64,000 nt of DNA from Geosiphon pyriformis (GCA_016748015.1 JAAOMT010000009.1:1448145-1512144); one strand, 5' to 3'; shown: positions 36,250-47,958, numbered from the stretch's first letter. Notes: generated by a model not told the origin, from the sequence alone. Numbers and translations are program-made.

Positions 36250-37540
36250 CCCTTTTTATAATGTACTGTATAATTAAATAGTGAAAGTTTTATTTTCCAT
36301 CTGGCATGGCAATCATCTGCAAATTCTTGTTTTTGGATTGAAGTCAATTCTTTGTGATCAGTGTACACTTCAAACTTTTGGCTCAAGTATTCTTTCCATT
36401 TGATAACAGCCTAATAGATAGCTAAGTGTTCTAGTGCTGGAGTTCCATAGTTCTTTTCAGCTGGACTTAAGCTTCTACTGGCGTAAGCTACTGGATGTTC
36501 TCTTTCATTTGGTCCTTTCTGTGATAGTACTGCTCCCAATGCTTGACCAGATGCATCAGTAGTAATGATGAATAGTTTGCTGTAATTTGAATACATCAAT
36601 ACTGAAGCTTGAATAAGCTTTCTTCTTAAGATATCAAAAGCTTCTTGTTGAGTTTCTGTTTATTCATACTTTACATTCTTTGTTTAAAATTGGTGTAGTG
36701 GTTGGGCTATTTTAGAAAAATTCTTGATAAAGCAGCAGTAGTATCCAGCAAATCCCAAGAATGCTCTCAATTCTGTAAAATTATTTGGTACTGGAAAGTT
36801 CTTAACAGTTTCAATTTTGTTTGGATCTGTTTTTATTCCATTTTTGCTTACCATATGTCCCAAAAACTTGAGTTCAGTTTTCCCAAAGAAACATTTGGTT
36901 GCATTTAATTTCAGTCCAGCTCTTCTTAACCTTTCGAACACTTGTTGAAAATGATACAGATGATCATTAAATGTTTTTGAGAACACATTGATATCATTCA
37001 AGTATACGACTACTGACTTCCATAGTAGTCCAGTGTATACAATTTCCATTAGCCGTTGAAATGTGGTTGGTGCATTCATCAATCCAAATGGCATGACTTC
37101 AAATTCAAAATTTTCTTCTCTTGTAGTAAATGCTGTTTTCTCTTTGTTGGCTGGATCCATGGCTACTTGCCAGTAACCACTATCCAAATTCAGTGTCAAG
37201 AACCATTTATTTCTTTCAAAAGCATTGAACAGCTCTTGAATTTTGGATATTAAATAGCTATTTCCTTTGGTTACTTCATTCAGTTTCCAGTAATCTACAC
37301 AAAAGTGGATTTTCCCATTTTTTTTTCAGACTAGTACTACTGGTAATGACCATGGGCTCATTGATGGCTGAATTAGCCTGTTGTCAAGCATTTGGTTAAT
37401 TTCTTGATGAATGATTTTATGGCTAGCTGGTAGTACTCTGTATGCTCTTTGTTTAATTGGCATTGTATCTTCAGTTTTGATCTGATGCTGGATGATGTTG
37501 GTTCTGCCAAATTCATTTTCACTGGCAAAGATGTTATTGA
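36250..37540 (-). pseudogene. Element B reverse transcriptase and RNase H
   Basis: A long open piece (37199-36684) holds LDSGYWQVAMDP, TAFTTREENFEFEVMPFGLMNAPTTFQ (in parts), VVVYLNDINVF (YLDD with the first Asp to Asn), LNATKCFFGKTELKFLGH and LRAFLGFAGYY. RNase H follows at 36599-36411: TTDASGQALGAVLSQ, then HPVAYASRSLSPAEKNY. Only a few stops separate the pieces. Confidence 0.85.
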
Positions 37541-37545
37541 AGTTG

Positions 37546-38097
37546 CTAAGTAATGTCTTTAGTTACATCTGTTGAAGTGGGTCTAGATTCCTCATGTTTA
37601 TCTGTTCTAATTGTTCTAGTTGAAGCAGATAACATTTGCTTTATTTGTAGATGGTTTGTGATGTGATGTTTACCACAAAGCTGTAAAAAATCTGGAATAT
37701 AGTTTGGTGGTTGGTCTTCAATTTTGGTGGTTAAATATTCAATGATGATTTCTTTTGGTATTTCAATAACATGTCTCATTGTGTTGTAGATGGGAATTTT
37801 GATATTCTTGGGGCTGTTGGCTAATATGTAGAGATTGGTAAGTTCAATTTTTCCTGATTTGCAAATAGTAGCTTTTGCTTCAAACAACTGAGCTTGATTC
37901 TTTACTTCTCTTTTTATAGCTAACATATACTGGTCATATGGTGAAATAGAAATTGTGTGATGGGTTGAGATAATTTTTCTTTTGTCAACAATTTCTTCCT
38001 CTGCCATATTAATTGGTATATCTATTCTACCCATTGATCCAAATCTTTGTATTCCTTTAGTAGTAATCTCCAATTTTTCTCTGTTTCTTACTAACAC
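37546..38097 (-). pseudogene. Element B linker between dUTPase and RT
   Basis: An open stretch starting in dUTPase motif 5 (KGIQRFGSMGRIDIPIN). A region with MAEEEIVDK, IPIYNTMRHVIEIPKEIIIEYL and LQLCGKHH follows and leads into the RT. The corresponding stretch exists in A (about 20100-20400) and C (about 53830-54230). Function unknown; probably a Pol spacer or template-handling segment. Confidence 0.6.
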
Positions 38098-39400
38098 TAA
38101 CTAAGCTATTTTCACCAGAGGTAAAAATATTGTCTATGCTATCTTTTCATTTGAATTTATGGTATATGTTTTTTCTGAGTCATTTTGTAGCATAGCAATA
38201 ATATTTTCTATGTATTCTATGTCAATTATTTCTTCTCTGATATTGATTTTCTTTTTTGCTAAGCTACTCCTGAATGCTAATTGAACCATTGTTGTTGCTG
38301 AAATTTTCAGCACTATTTTCAGATCAATGCAAGTGCACTGTTACCAGACAAAATTAGAGATATTATTTAGCATGAAATTATCTTATAAATCCTATCATTA
38401 ATTGGCATATATTATCGTTTCAAATTATTACTTATTACATTAGCAAAATGTCCAAAATTATCATTTAATTAATAACCCAATTTGTACACAACACAAATAT
38501 AACCTAATTGTGATGATCAAATCATGCAATATTCCGAAACTATGTAACATTTAAAAGTTCACTGAAATTTGTAGAAATTTGCCAAAATAATTGATAGTTC
38601 ACCGAAATATCTAATAGTTTGCAGAAATAACTTGTAGTTCACCAAAATGTATCTTTAGTTCAGCGAAATTGTAGAAAATAGCAAAGTTCAAGTTCATAGA
38701 ATAGTGTTACGACAAGTTGTATAAAAGAAGAGCATTTTTCTTCAAGAAAATATATCTTACTTTAGATTTATCACTTAGAACCATTCCTACACCCACACAA
38801 AAAGAAATAAATATCAAATAATTCAAAAAACCAAATTCTTTTATTATTGTACTTGGAAAATCCTTAAAAACCCAACTAACGTTTTGAAATTGATTAGCTA
38901 CCAATTTCAGTAAACTGTTAGTGACTCCAGGCCTGGATAGAAAACGTTTCTTTTGACAAAATTCTATTTCTTTTACATTTCTTTTATTTTTTTTCTTTTC
39001 TTATTACAATTATTAAGGTAGCCTACAGACAAGATTCCTGTAGAAGAGTTGACTTTCACAGCAAAGTAACTATACATTTTAGTGAGCTTTCAGACAAGCA
39101 ATTTCTGGGAAAGAGTTGACATTTACTACAATGTAACTACATAAAGTAACTGGCAAGGAATTGGTCATTCCACTTATAAGCCCAGCAGTTCAAATTATAA
39201 GAGATAATTTGAAGATAAATTCAGTTATTGGAGGTTCAACTACTTCTAGAAAACGTGAATTTGCAACCAACAGACAGTTACAACATTCAAGAAAAGAGAC
39301 CAAAAACCTTTGGTAACAGCACAAGTGAGGTTCTAATTTGATAGAATCTTTCCCCAGATATCTCAGATCAAATTCTGCATCAGTATCATGCACACATTTA
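38050..39400 (-). pseudogene. Element B dUTPase, split by a solo LTR
   Basis: Motif 1 (AEFDLRYLGKDSIKLEPHL) lies at about 39385-39323. Beyond the 980-bp LTR the rest resumes: VLKISATTMVQL, FRSSLAKK (motif 2 intact), EEIIDIEYIENI (motif 3, Asp kept), KIAQ-type motif 4 near 38130, and KGIQRFGSMGR (motif 5). It is the clearest evidence that these gypsy elements carry dUTPase. The enzyme family is nuclear or viral in general; here it is part of the retroelement polyprotein. Confidence 0.8.
38339..39318. repeat. Solo LTR (TGTTACC..GGTAACA family) nested in element B
   Basis: 980 bp, TGTTACCAGAC to CTTTGGTAACA, flanked by GCAC at 38335-38338 and 39319-39322. Removing it and one GCAC restores ...atgcaagtgcacaagtgagg, matching element A (tatgtgcacaaatgtgg). 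It contains short repeats (gttcaccgaaat type, 38560-38670), a TATA-like ttgtataaaagaag near 38714 and a poly-pyrimidine stretch. Other copies are at 4076-5090 and a scrap at 47066-47186. No full-length parent is in the window. Confidence 0.9.
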
Positions 39401-40640
39401 GGCATAATACCTTCATTATTATTACTGAACTATTTCAGTTCTTGCTCTTTGATAAGGTTAGAAAGAGTGATATATGTTTTGGAGTTTGAATCAGAGTCTG
39501 AATCATTGTTATTTTCATTGTTGTTTTGAGCAGAGCTAAAACTAGTGTTTTTGTTATCATCATTGTCAGAGTTTGAATTAGGATTGAAAATTGATTTTAA
39601 TTCTGATGCACAGTTGCTTATTGGTTTGTTTTTTTCTGAGATTGTGTAGATAATGCATGGTAGTGGATTGTAAATGAGATCACACTCATTACAATACTTG
39701 AAGTCACATGGAATTAAACAGTGGTCACATAATCAGATGTTTATTTCTTCTAAGTGTTGTTTCTGTTCCTCTCTGATGGGTGCTAATCATTGGTAATGTT
39801 CATGGAATTCCTTTGGATTGTCCTTGATGTTGCCAAAGACATCAAAAGTTTGGACGTATTCAGGTTCAAGAAGTGATAGGAGGTTGTTTTTGATTTTCAG
39901 TAGTTCACTGGTTGTTATGCCTTCTGTTTTCACATACACCATTCTCCAGAGTTCGTGTTTGTCATGAGAATATCCTCCTAATTGTTGTAATGCTCTTTTC
40001 CAGATGTCATCAATTGGTATGTCTTTGCGTACTCAGTCATTGATTAGGATTGTATATTGGCACATTTCATCACACATTCCTTCTTATCCAAAAATGTTGT
40101 TCTATATTCCTTTGTCTGGGAAAGTTTCTCCACAAGCTAAACATAGTGTATTATCCCATTTTTTCATTTGTTTTGGCCTTCCAAAATGTTCAACAAGACA
40201 TGCACAGCAATAAAACTTAGTTGCCATCTGGTATTTTTTGTCATTATTACAGCATGTGCCCATTAAAGACAATTTCTTGCTGCAATTGGCACATATAAGC
40301 TTTGGTCGATGATAATTCAGTTGTGGTAGTACATAAGTATATGCACGGTAAATGATGGTTGGTGTTGGAATTTCTTCATTTTCTTTCTCTTTTCCTTTGT
40401 GGTTATTCTTTTCTTACTCCCAGGTTGTTGGTAGTTCATTTTGATCATTATCAGTTTTCCAGGCTTGATTCGGATTCCAGGTAAGTTCTTTTGTTTGTTT
40501 TCCTTTTCCCTTATTATTTCAGAATAGTATCAGTAGTAATTTGTTGTGGTCATTTTTATTGGCCCAAGAAACTTAATAGGCTTCCCAGGTAAGTTTTTTT
40601 TTTCTTTTTCCAATTCAATAAGTGGAGCTGATGATGTGAT
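39400..40640 (-). pseudogene. Element B Cys-rich domain of unknown function
   Basis: Minus-strand Cys pairs include ICANCSKKL (about 40290), KFYCCACLV (about 40215-40190), CLACGETFP (about 40145-40120), and CDYC/CNEC-type pairs near 39670-39740. Between them are TTSELLKIKNNLL and YVQTFDVFGNIKDNPKEFHEHYQ-like blocks shared with element C. It lies between protease and dUTPase. I cannot assign a known fold; a multi-site zinc-binding module is likely. Confidence 0.6.
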
Positions 40641-40775
40641 GATGGGTTTGAAATAGCCACATGTGGCTAGTATATGTGTGTGTCATCTATTCTGGCTAAG
40701 TTGGAGCTCTTGGGTGTTCCAGTCGAGTGTTGTGTTGATTTTGAACAGCCAGTCATTACCCACCAGTGCTTGGTA

Positions 40776-41261
40776 TTAAGTGGCTTCTATGACTAATACC
40801 TTAATTGGTACAGTGATGCCATTGATTTCTATAAGCAAGTTATCTATTTCACCAATTAGAGTCTTGGTGGTTTCATCAGCTGTAATTATCCTTGAACTGG
40901 CAGCTTGATTAACTTGGCAACTTAATTGGTTTATGAGCTGTTTTGTAATAATGCTGCCAGCTGATCCACTATTTAGGATCAGTTTGATAGACTGACCATC
41001 AATTTTGGCATCCATGTACATTGCCATGATAGATTTTTTCTCGAGTGCGGCTCCACTGAACAAAGGAGTTTTTGTTGGTTCCTCGATTTCAAAGGAAAAT
41101 ATTGCTGCTAAAGACTCATTTTCCATAACAGTGACTGGCAAAATATTGGTAAGTGGTTGCTTCTGGTTGGGTTCCCAGGTGTTGGATGAGGCATCTTCTG
41201 GGGTAACCAGAAGGCTTAAATAGTTCTGAAAACTCAGGTTTTGAGTATACCCAGTTTCCAA
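40776..41261 (-). pseudogene. Element B aspartic protease
   Basis: A 161-codon open piece with LILNSGSAGSIITKQLINQL, then TLIGEIDNLLIEINGITVPIKVLVIEAT in parts. It has the fold signature of a retroviral protease, with catalytic D-S-G read as N-S-G. The upstream half (PLFSGAALEKK) is the usual lead-in. Confidence 0.78.
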
Positions 41262-43420
41262 ACTCTACTGTTGTGATCCTGATGGCTAGTTGGATGAACT
41301 AAAAATTAGTTGGTAAACAACCATTGCTGATTTCCAGTTTTGGGTAACTCTTGATTTAGAGTTTTCTAATATCATTTGAGCAGAGTTGGGTGATAGTGTT
41401 TGAACTGTGGGTGTCTGATAGATTATTTGTGGCTGCAGCTGATATATAGGTTGGGACTGCAGTTGATAAATGATGGGTGCTGTTGGCTGATAAATTGGTG
41501 GTTAATAAATTTGTGGCTGCATCATAGGTATGTAATTTGGTTGATATATTGCTGAGATTGATTGATAACTCGGAGCTGAAAACCTGTGATCAGGATTTCA
41601 ATATTGATTTCCCGATCATTGGTTTTCTATTCTTAACTGACAATCAATTCTCAAATGTCCTTGTTTACCACAGTAATGGCAAATACATGTCTCTTGCTGC
41701 CATGGCTAATTGGATGATGATAAGAAATGCAACTGATTTTGTGGGCGATTTGTGATTCCTAAATTATTGTGTCATTGAGATGGCTGATAAATTGCATAAT
41801 TGTCAGCTAAGTACCCTTCCAGCTTCTAGTTAATGGAATTACTGAATTGTTTCAATTTGGAATCCAATTCAGATAATCCATTCATTATTAGATTTATGGC
41901 TTGGGCATGGTTGGCTTCGAGTTTAGCTGCTTTAAAATCTCTGGTGTTGTTAACTGCAGCTTAAAAGTCTACTAGATGCATTGGGCATATATGTTGGAGA
42001 ATGCTACTGCACAGGCCTTTAATAAATTGGTTTAGGATTTGTGGCGCTGTAAAGTAATCAGCCTGCATTGCTTGAATCTGGCACAGATTCCTATGGAAGT
42101 GTCCTAAATAAGTAGTGACTGCTTTATTTTCTCCTTGTTTAATAGTGGTGAAAGTGTTTGCTAGCCAATTAATACTATTGTTGTTGCTGAAGTATTATAG
42201 GAATGCAAGCTTAAATGCAGCAAAATCTTGGGGTTTGTTAGCCAAGCTTTAATACTATGAATCGATGATATCTTAGAGAAAGTAAAGAATGGTCTGCATA
42301 GCTCTGGCATTATTTCAGCCATTGGCTGCAATGGCTTTCTCCACATTATTTAGCCACACTTGAATGTTGTCTTTTTCACTGGTGAATTTTTCAAGTTTCA
42401 CTATCGGAGTGTAAGCCATTGGATCGACGTTTGGTTGTTGCAGTTGTTGTTGTAACTGTTAAAACGGCTGCTGGAGTTGTTGAAGTGATTGGAGTAGCTG
42501 CTGTTGCTGTTCGTTAATTAGTAAAGCTGGATTAATCCCAATTACTGGAGGTAAATGTTGTTGATTATTGATGTCAGAGTTTCAATTGTTTTGATTGTGC
42601 TGTGTTTAGAAATTCGGAGTTCTGATTTCCAGATTTTCCAAATTTGGATTTTGCTGAGTCTAAAAATTCGGGGTTTCAATGTTTGGTTTTCTGGAATCGG
42701 GTTCTGGTAAGTAAATTTTTAATCTTCAGATTCTTCTTCTTTTTCTTCTTGTTCTTTCTCCGATTTCATTACTTCCCAGAGACTCATGGTTCCAAAATCT
42801 GGTTGGGGTGGTGGAGATCAAAGTCCTGATGGCATTGGCGATTAGAACTTAAATCCTTCAAAATATGCACCATATGATCTTAGAAGATCTTCTTTTTTTT
42901 GTTTACTCTAAAATAAGAATTGTCCAAAGGTTAATGTCACATGTAATGTGGATGTGTCTGTTGATGTGATGTTGATGGTACTTCCAAGTGTATAGTGGTA
43001 TGATGGGATTGTTAATAATTCAATTCTGGTTTTCTTCCAAGTGAGTGGTTGTATTTGTTTTGGTGTTACTGCTGGTGTTTGCAATTTTTCTTTGCTTTTA
43101 TTGACATAAGTGATTGGGTATCTTTGTTGTGTGTAATGTTCAATTTCTTTATTAATCTTAGTAATAATGGATGCGAAATTATAATTTATTGGTAAGCTGG
43201 TGTTTTGGATTAATTTGTGGTAAAAAGTTTTTCTCGCTGATTCAGTATTTACTAGTGTTCTTAACAAATAGGCAATTTTTTTGTTGATGTAGAAATTAAA
43301 GGCTGATTCTGCTGATATCTAATTGTGGTTCAATCTCAAGTATTGACAGTAGTATTGAAATAAGGATTTTGTGAATCCTAAATGGTTTGCTTCTATACTT
43401 TCTGATTCTGCCACTGTTGA
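41262..43420 (-). pseudogene. Element B gag
   Basis: Starting about 43420 (AESESIEANHLGF; the ATG is GTG). It continues through FYINKKI and HYTQQRYPITYVNKSKEKLQ (in pieces), Gln-rich sequence near 42420-42510, a capsid-like segment and an intact zinc knuckle CHYCGKQGHLRIDC at about 41640-41680. Tyr/Gln/Pro repeats follow (41390-41560). Several stops interrupt it. Confidence 0.72.
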
Positions 43421-43474
43421 TTTATTTGTTGGTGCTGGTTCTCTGTAGGATTATACCTTACAGAGAGCACCAAA

Positions 43475-44170
43475 TATTACAGATGATTATTTGGAGTCTC
43501 AAGTCAAATAACAAATTTGTAACTTGGTGCTTAGTTGGTACTTGGGTGTTGATATCTGAAGGTTTTGATTGTGGAGTTCTTTGTATAATAGACAGAGATT
43601 TAATAGTTGTTTCAGTAATCTCCCAGAATCACAATTCCATCAAATTTTTTTCTCAGTGTGGTGGCCGGTAATTCTCTTGATAAGCTATTCTCAAATTTAT
43701 GAGTGTTCTATCCTTGTTTCACGGGTTTTTTACCAGTCCCTATGACATCTGTATCTCAGCACTTAATCCTTAATCAATTTAGTAAAACCAAAGAAATAAC
43801 AAAAAAAAATAAAAAAAAATAAAAAAAAATAAAAAAATAAACAAAAGCAATTGCAAGTTAGTATTCTGTCAATAGCCATAATTAAGAACTATTGTTCCAG
43901 CATGGTTAAATATTAATTATTATCAACATAAAGTGTTGATAGTAGAGAGTAAATTTGGATGGTAAATAGTTATTTATTTGATATTTGTGAATGGAAAGTT
44001 GCTTAGATCAAATTTAAACTGAAAGGTCTGTCTTTTTTACTTCTAATGCTATTACTATATATACATAATTGATGTTCTATGAGATCGCTCACATTTCCGA
44101 GCAATATGCTAAATACTATTCTCTCATTGGTCTGCTATTTTCTATATCTGTTTTCTTTTTATGAGTAACA
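43475..44170 (-). repeat. 5' LTR of element B
   Basis: 696 bp, ends TATTACAGATG (TG to TA change) and TATGAGTAACA. It is about 70 bp shorter than its partner, mainly because one ATTGCT/AGCAAT U3 unit is missing (about 44085-44110). It is followed on the right by ATGT, the target duplicate. Confidence 0.9.
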
Positions 44171-44539
44171 ATGTCCAAAATTTTCCAAAGACTATATTTT
44201 GAAAAAAAAGTTTTTTTGTTTTTCTGTTTTATACTTTATAATTTTCCAAAAACTAATTTTTTTACTGTTAAATTGACTGTTATCATAAATAGTTTTGTAA
44301 TTAAAAAGAAATCAGTCAGAGTTTTAGCTTTAAATTTAATTAATAGAAGCTTAATTCAAAAGCAAAAAGCTTTTTTTGGCAAAATAAAGCATTTAAGTAA
44401 TAAAATGAATTTAAGTTTTGGTAAGTTAAAGTGCATTATTGGTCAGTTTACTAAGATGAATACAGATAAAAATACTTTTAAAGTGGTTTTTCTAAATAAT
44501 AATACTGATTATAAAGCAAATAGTAAAAATAAAAAATAG
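44171..44539 (+). pseudogene. LINE B ORF1 N-terminal open piece
   Basis: 122 codons open from the ATG: MSKIFQRLYFEKKVF...FVIKKKSVRVLAL, KIKHLSNKMNLSFGKLK. It aligns with the LINE A frame 33190-32834 (KHLSDKKDISLVRF). It ends at a TAG where homology continues. Confidence 0.6.
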
Positions 44540-45065
44540 TTTAATTTTAAAATAAATATTTTCAAGACCAAGCAAATTAATATTAATGCTGTTTTTGGTT
44601 TCCTAATTAGTTTTTTTAACTATAATATAAATAATAATAAGATTTTTTTATCTTTTTATTTTTTTATTTCTTTGAACAAAAAATATATTAATCTAAAAAT
44701 TACTAAAACTTAAATGGAGATACTTATTAAAAAATTTTTTGTTTTAAACATTAATCTTTTGACAGTAGATGGCAAATTAGCAATGGCAAAAACTTAAATT
44801 ATTAAAAAAATCTTTTTAATAGTCAATAATTTTAGAAGAACCATTATTTTTTCAAAATTTGAAGAAATTATCAAATCAATATTTATATCTAAAAAAAACT
44901 TAAATAAGATTATATTATTAAATAAGAAAAATAGAATTAAAGTAAACAATAATTTCAAAAAACAAAAATTTTATTCAAATTGAATTGTAATCATAAAAAA
45001 AATTTCTATGGATATATTAAAGAAAATAATTATAGTGGCTTTTTTTAAGTTTAGTTAAGTAGTAT

Positions 45066-46025
45066 TATTACTTATAAAAAATTACAAAAAAAAAAAGCTG
45101 GAAAAACAAATAGAAAAATAGACCAATAGGAAAATAGTACTTAATATGTAAGCATAATACCAAAAAACTATAACACATTGCTTAACAATATGCACAGTGC
45201 TAATAAATTAGGGCATATTGCTCAGCAATATGAATAATGTCAGTAAATTAAAACATACTGTTTAGCAATGTAAACAATATCAATAAATTAAAACACATTG
45301 CTTAAAAAAATGTGAGATCTTGTAAAACAAAAAATATGTATATATAATAAGAGTATTAGAACAGAAAAGACAGAATCCAGTTTAGAATTAATATTCACAA
45401 CTTATTAATTATCTTATATTTTTTCCTTTAAAAAGTAGTTTTCTATAACTTAAAGTAAAATCAAATCATATATTAATAAAATATTAATTACTACTTGAAT
45501 CTATGTTATTATTGCTTGATTAAAGAAATATTAAATACTTTTACTCTATTAAAACTCCATGTTGATAGAACCCAATACTTGACCATACTAAACCAATAGC
45601 TCTTGATCATAATTATTAATGGAATACTAATTTCTTAATTTTTTTTTTATTTTTTTTTATTTTTTTATTTTTTTTTGTTTATTTTGTTTATTTTGTTAAT
45701 TTGCTAACTAATTAAAAAGATTAAGCATTGAATATTTTAATATCAAGAATAGTCTGGTAAAAAACCCAAAAATAAGGATATAGAACTCGAAAATTAAAGA
45801 TAATTTATTAGAAAGACATGACTATTGAAATAAACCAGTTACTATGCTAAAAAAAAATTGACAAAATAACCATTCCAGAAGACTATTAAAACAACTATTG
45901 AATTTCTGTTCATTATACAAAAAACTCCACCAAAACCTTCAGATATTATCAATACCAACCAGTTATTGAATACCAAGTTATGAGTTTATTATTTATATTA
46001 ATACCCTAAATAATCATCTGTAATA
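45066..46025 (+). repeat. Solo LTR, plus orientation, nested in LINE B
   Basis: 960 bp from TATTACTTAT (TGTTACTTAT in intact copies) to ATCTGTAATA, the reverse orientation of the element A/B LTR family. It has 3-4 ATTGCTnAGCAAT units at 45165-45315. Flanks are gtat/gtgt, a plausible 4-bp duplication with one change. LINE B ORF1 homology stops at 45064 and resumes at 46026. Confidence 0.82.
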
Positions 46026-46674
46026 GTGTTAATTCAATTATAACTTATTAAGCTGTGGCAGAAAACTGTAGTAGAATTTATTAAATTAAGTTAAGCTGAT
46101 TATTTAGTATCTAAGTAATCATTTTTAATTAGAAAAAACTTAGTATATATAATTAAAATTATAAAAAATTATGATATATAAATATTAAGAGATTGTTTTA
46201 GAGCACTTTTTTTTATATTTTTTGTAAAAACAACTGTTTATGATCTTAGTAATCTGTTAAAAAAGACTGATAAAAAGATTTGTATTATTAATCAATTATT
46301 TAAAACAATTAACAAAATTTATTGTATTATAGTTAGTTTTAAATCAAAAAAAAATTGAAATTAGTCTTTTGTATAGAGCCAATTCTAAGTAGCATTAAGT
46401 TTTTTTGAGCTAAGTTGGATCTGATTTAATATAAAAAATATAAGTGTTTTCGACATTTTTTTGAAGTATAATACTTTAGATATATTAGTCTTTTCTTTTT
46501 TAAAAGTATATAAGAAGCTTATATTAGATAGAAATAGTTTTTAGTTGGCCAAATTGTATATTAAAAAAAGTATTTCTATCATGTATTCTATTGTCTTTAA
46601 CAATAAATTATAATAATTATATTTTAAAGTATATTTGGATATAATAAGCATATTTATTGTAACAAATTATTGTA

Positions 46675-47065
46675 TAATCTGTGAATAAATTGGTTTAAGA
46701 TTTGTGATATTGTAAAATAGTCAGCATTAATGGCTTAGATCTGGTGTAAATTTTAGTAAAAACATCTCAAATATGTGGTAATTGCTTTAATATTATCTTG
46801 TTTAATGATAGTAAATCCAGTTAACAGTTAATTAATACTATAGTGATTGTTAAAATACTGTAAAAATGTAATTTTAAATATGTTAAAGTTATTAAGTTTG
46901 TTTGCAAAACTTTAATATCATAAGTTAGTAATATTCTGTAAAAATTATGAAATTGTTTAGAGAACTCTAATATTGTTTTATTTGTTAGTTATAATGGTTT
47001 TTTTATATTATTTAATTATAGTTGAGTATTATTTTCTTTATTAATGAACTTTTTAAGCTTAACAA
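46675..47065 (-). pseudogene. Fragment of gypsy gag
   Basis: The plus-strand text ataaattggtttaagatttgtg to gaactttttaagcttaacaa matches the capsid part of element B gag (42010-42400), including the codons for QILNQFI and ANAI. It is cut off on the left near 46675 and on the right by an LTR scrap at 47066. Confidence 0.7.
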
Positions 47066-47186
47066 TATTACCAGTAGAATTTTAGCATTAATTAACATAA
47101 AATTATTCTTATAATTTCTAATATTAATTAACATATATTATTATTATTTTAATTATTATTTATTATTTAATTAAATTATTAAATAT
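47066..47186. repeat. 5'-end fragment of the TGTTACC..GGTAACA LTR family
   Basis: TATTACCAGTAGAATTTTAG to attaaatatta matches the first 120 bp of the solo LTR at 4076-5090 and 38339-39318, then the match ends. It sits directly on the gag fragment, so it is a truncated insertion. Confidence 0.7.
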
Positions 47187-47212
47187 TATTTTTTTCTAAA
47201 TATTGCAAATTG

Positions 47213-47958
47213 TATTTTACATTAATTTTGTGAGCTTTTTTTGGCTTGATTTTTTGACCATTATTGTCAAAGTATTAAATTGTATAACAAACTGATTTTT
47301 GACTAAATAGATTAAAGTTGTTGCAATTTTTTCTTCTGGCTTTGGTTTTTCAAATTCAATTTTATGTTTATTGCTTCCATTAACAATAAAATGCTAAGAA
47401 CATAGTATTTTGAACATTATTAGTTATCATAAGACATAACATATTCTTTGTATAATTGAATGTTTATTTGCTTTAATTATTGAATTTAAGCTTCTTTAAT
47501 TAGGTAAGTGTAATTTGCAATTTAGTAATATATTTTTGCTTTATTTTTATAGTTGTATCTAGTAATTTTAAAAGTATATTTAATATATTAAGCTTCTTTT
47601 ATCTAATAAACATTTTTTTGGATTTCTTTGTTAATTAAAATTATGGCTAGTTTATAGATTATTTTAGTATTATGTAAATAATAATAAAATTTGTTAAGAG
47701 TGCTGTTGTATATTGCATCAAAAAAAATTTTTCTGCAATTGATAGAACATATTAACATATTTAATTATAAACTTCTTTTTTTATTACAATATTAATTTAA
47801 TTATATTTTTTTAATAATAATTCTCTACAAGTAAGACAAGAAGTATTATTTTATTTTCCACTTTGTTTAAAGTATTTAAATCGTTTTTTGTAATATGCTT
47901 TGCAATAATAACATGTATATGTTTTATATATTTTTTTTGAAAATATATAGGCTTCCAT
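47213..47958 (-). pseudogene. Unrecognised decayed gene with CxxC pairs
   Basis: From an ATG at 47958 (MEAYIFSKKIYKTY) the minus strand reads TCYYCKAYYKKRFKYFKQSGK and SCLTCRELLLKK (in pieces), two CxxC pairs 29 residues apart as in a zinc ribbon. Polar sequence follows with LYKEYVMSYDN, CSKYYVL and, in another frame, KHKIEFEKPKPEEKIATTLIY and NQFVIQFNTLTIMV. TAA stops often fall where Gln is expected. About 245 codons with at least one frameshift. No homology recognised. It is divergent from the gene at 48407 and may belong to the same mobile unit. Confidence 0.45.

Larger units (their letters stand above)
33316..44170 (-). mobile_element. Ty3/gypsy element B (with dUTPase), full length but decayed
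   Basis: LTRs at 43475-44170 (5') and 33316-34081 (3'), with ATGT duplicated at 33312-33315 and 44171-44174. The primer-binding context ttggtgctctctgta follows the 5' LTR and a PPT-like aaaaaaaaagagataa precedes the 3' LTR. Domain order is identical to element A. A 980-bp solo LTR of another family sits in the dUTPase (38339-39318). Without it the element is about 9.9 kb. It inserted at the 5' end of LINE B, in the few bases containing that element's ATG. It is the best preserved gypsy copy here, yet the protease Asp and one RT Asp are Asn. Confidence 0.9.
44171..46620 (+). mobile_element. LINE B: 5' part of a second non-LTR element, plus strand
   Basis: It starts ATGTCCAAAATTTTCC at 44171, homologous to the ORF1 start of LINE A (33232 minus). 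Matching blocks follow in order: KIKHLSNKMNLSF, then the RRM-like region (FEEIIKSIFISKKN, VIIKKISMD, to about 45060), interrupted by an LTR (45066-46025). It resumes at about 46026 (LWQKTVVEFIKL, TTVYDLSNLLKKTDKKI, CFRHFF) and fades by 46620. Only ORF1 is present; ORF2 is absent. Many Gln positions are TAA. Confidence 0.72.
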
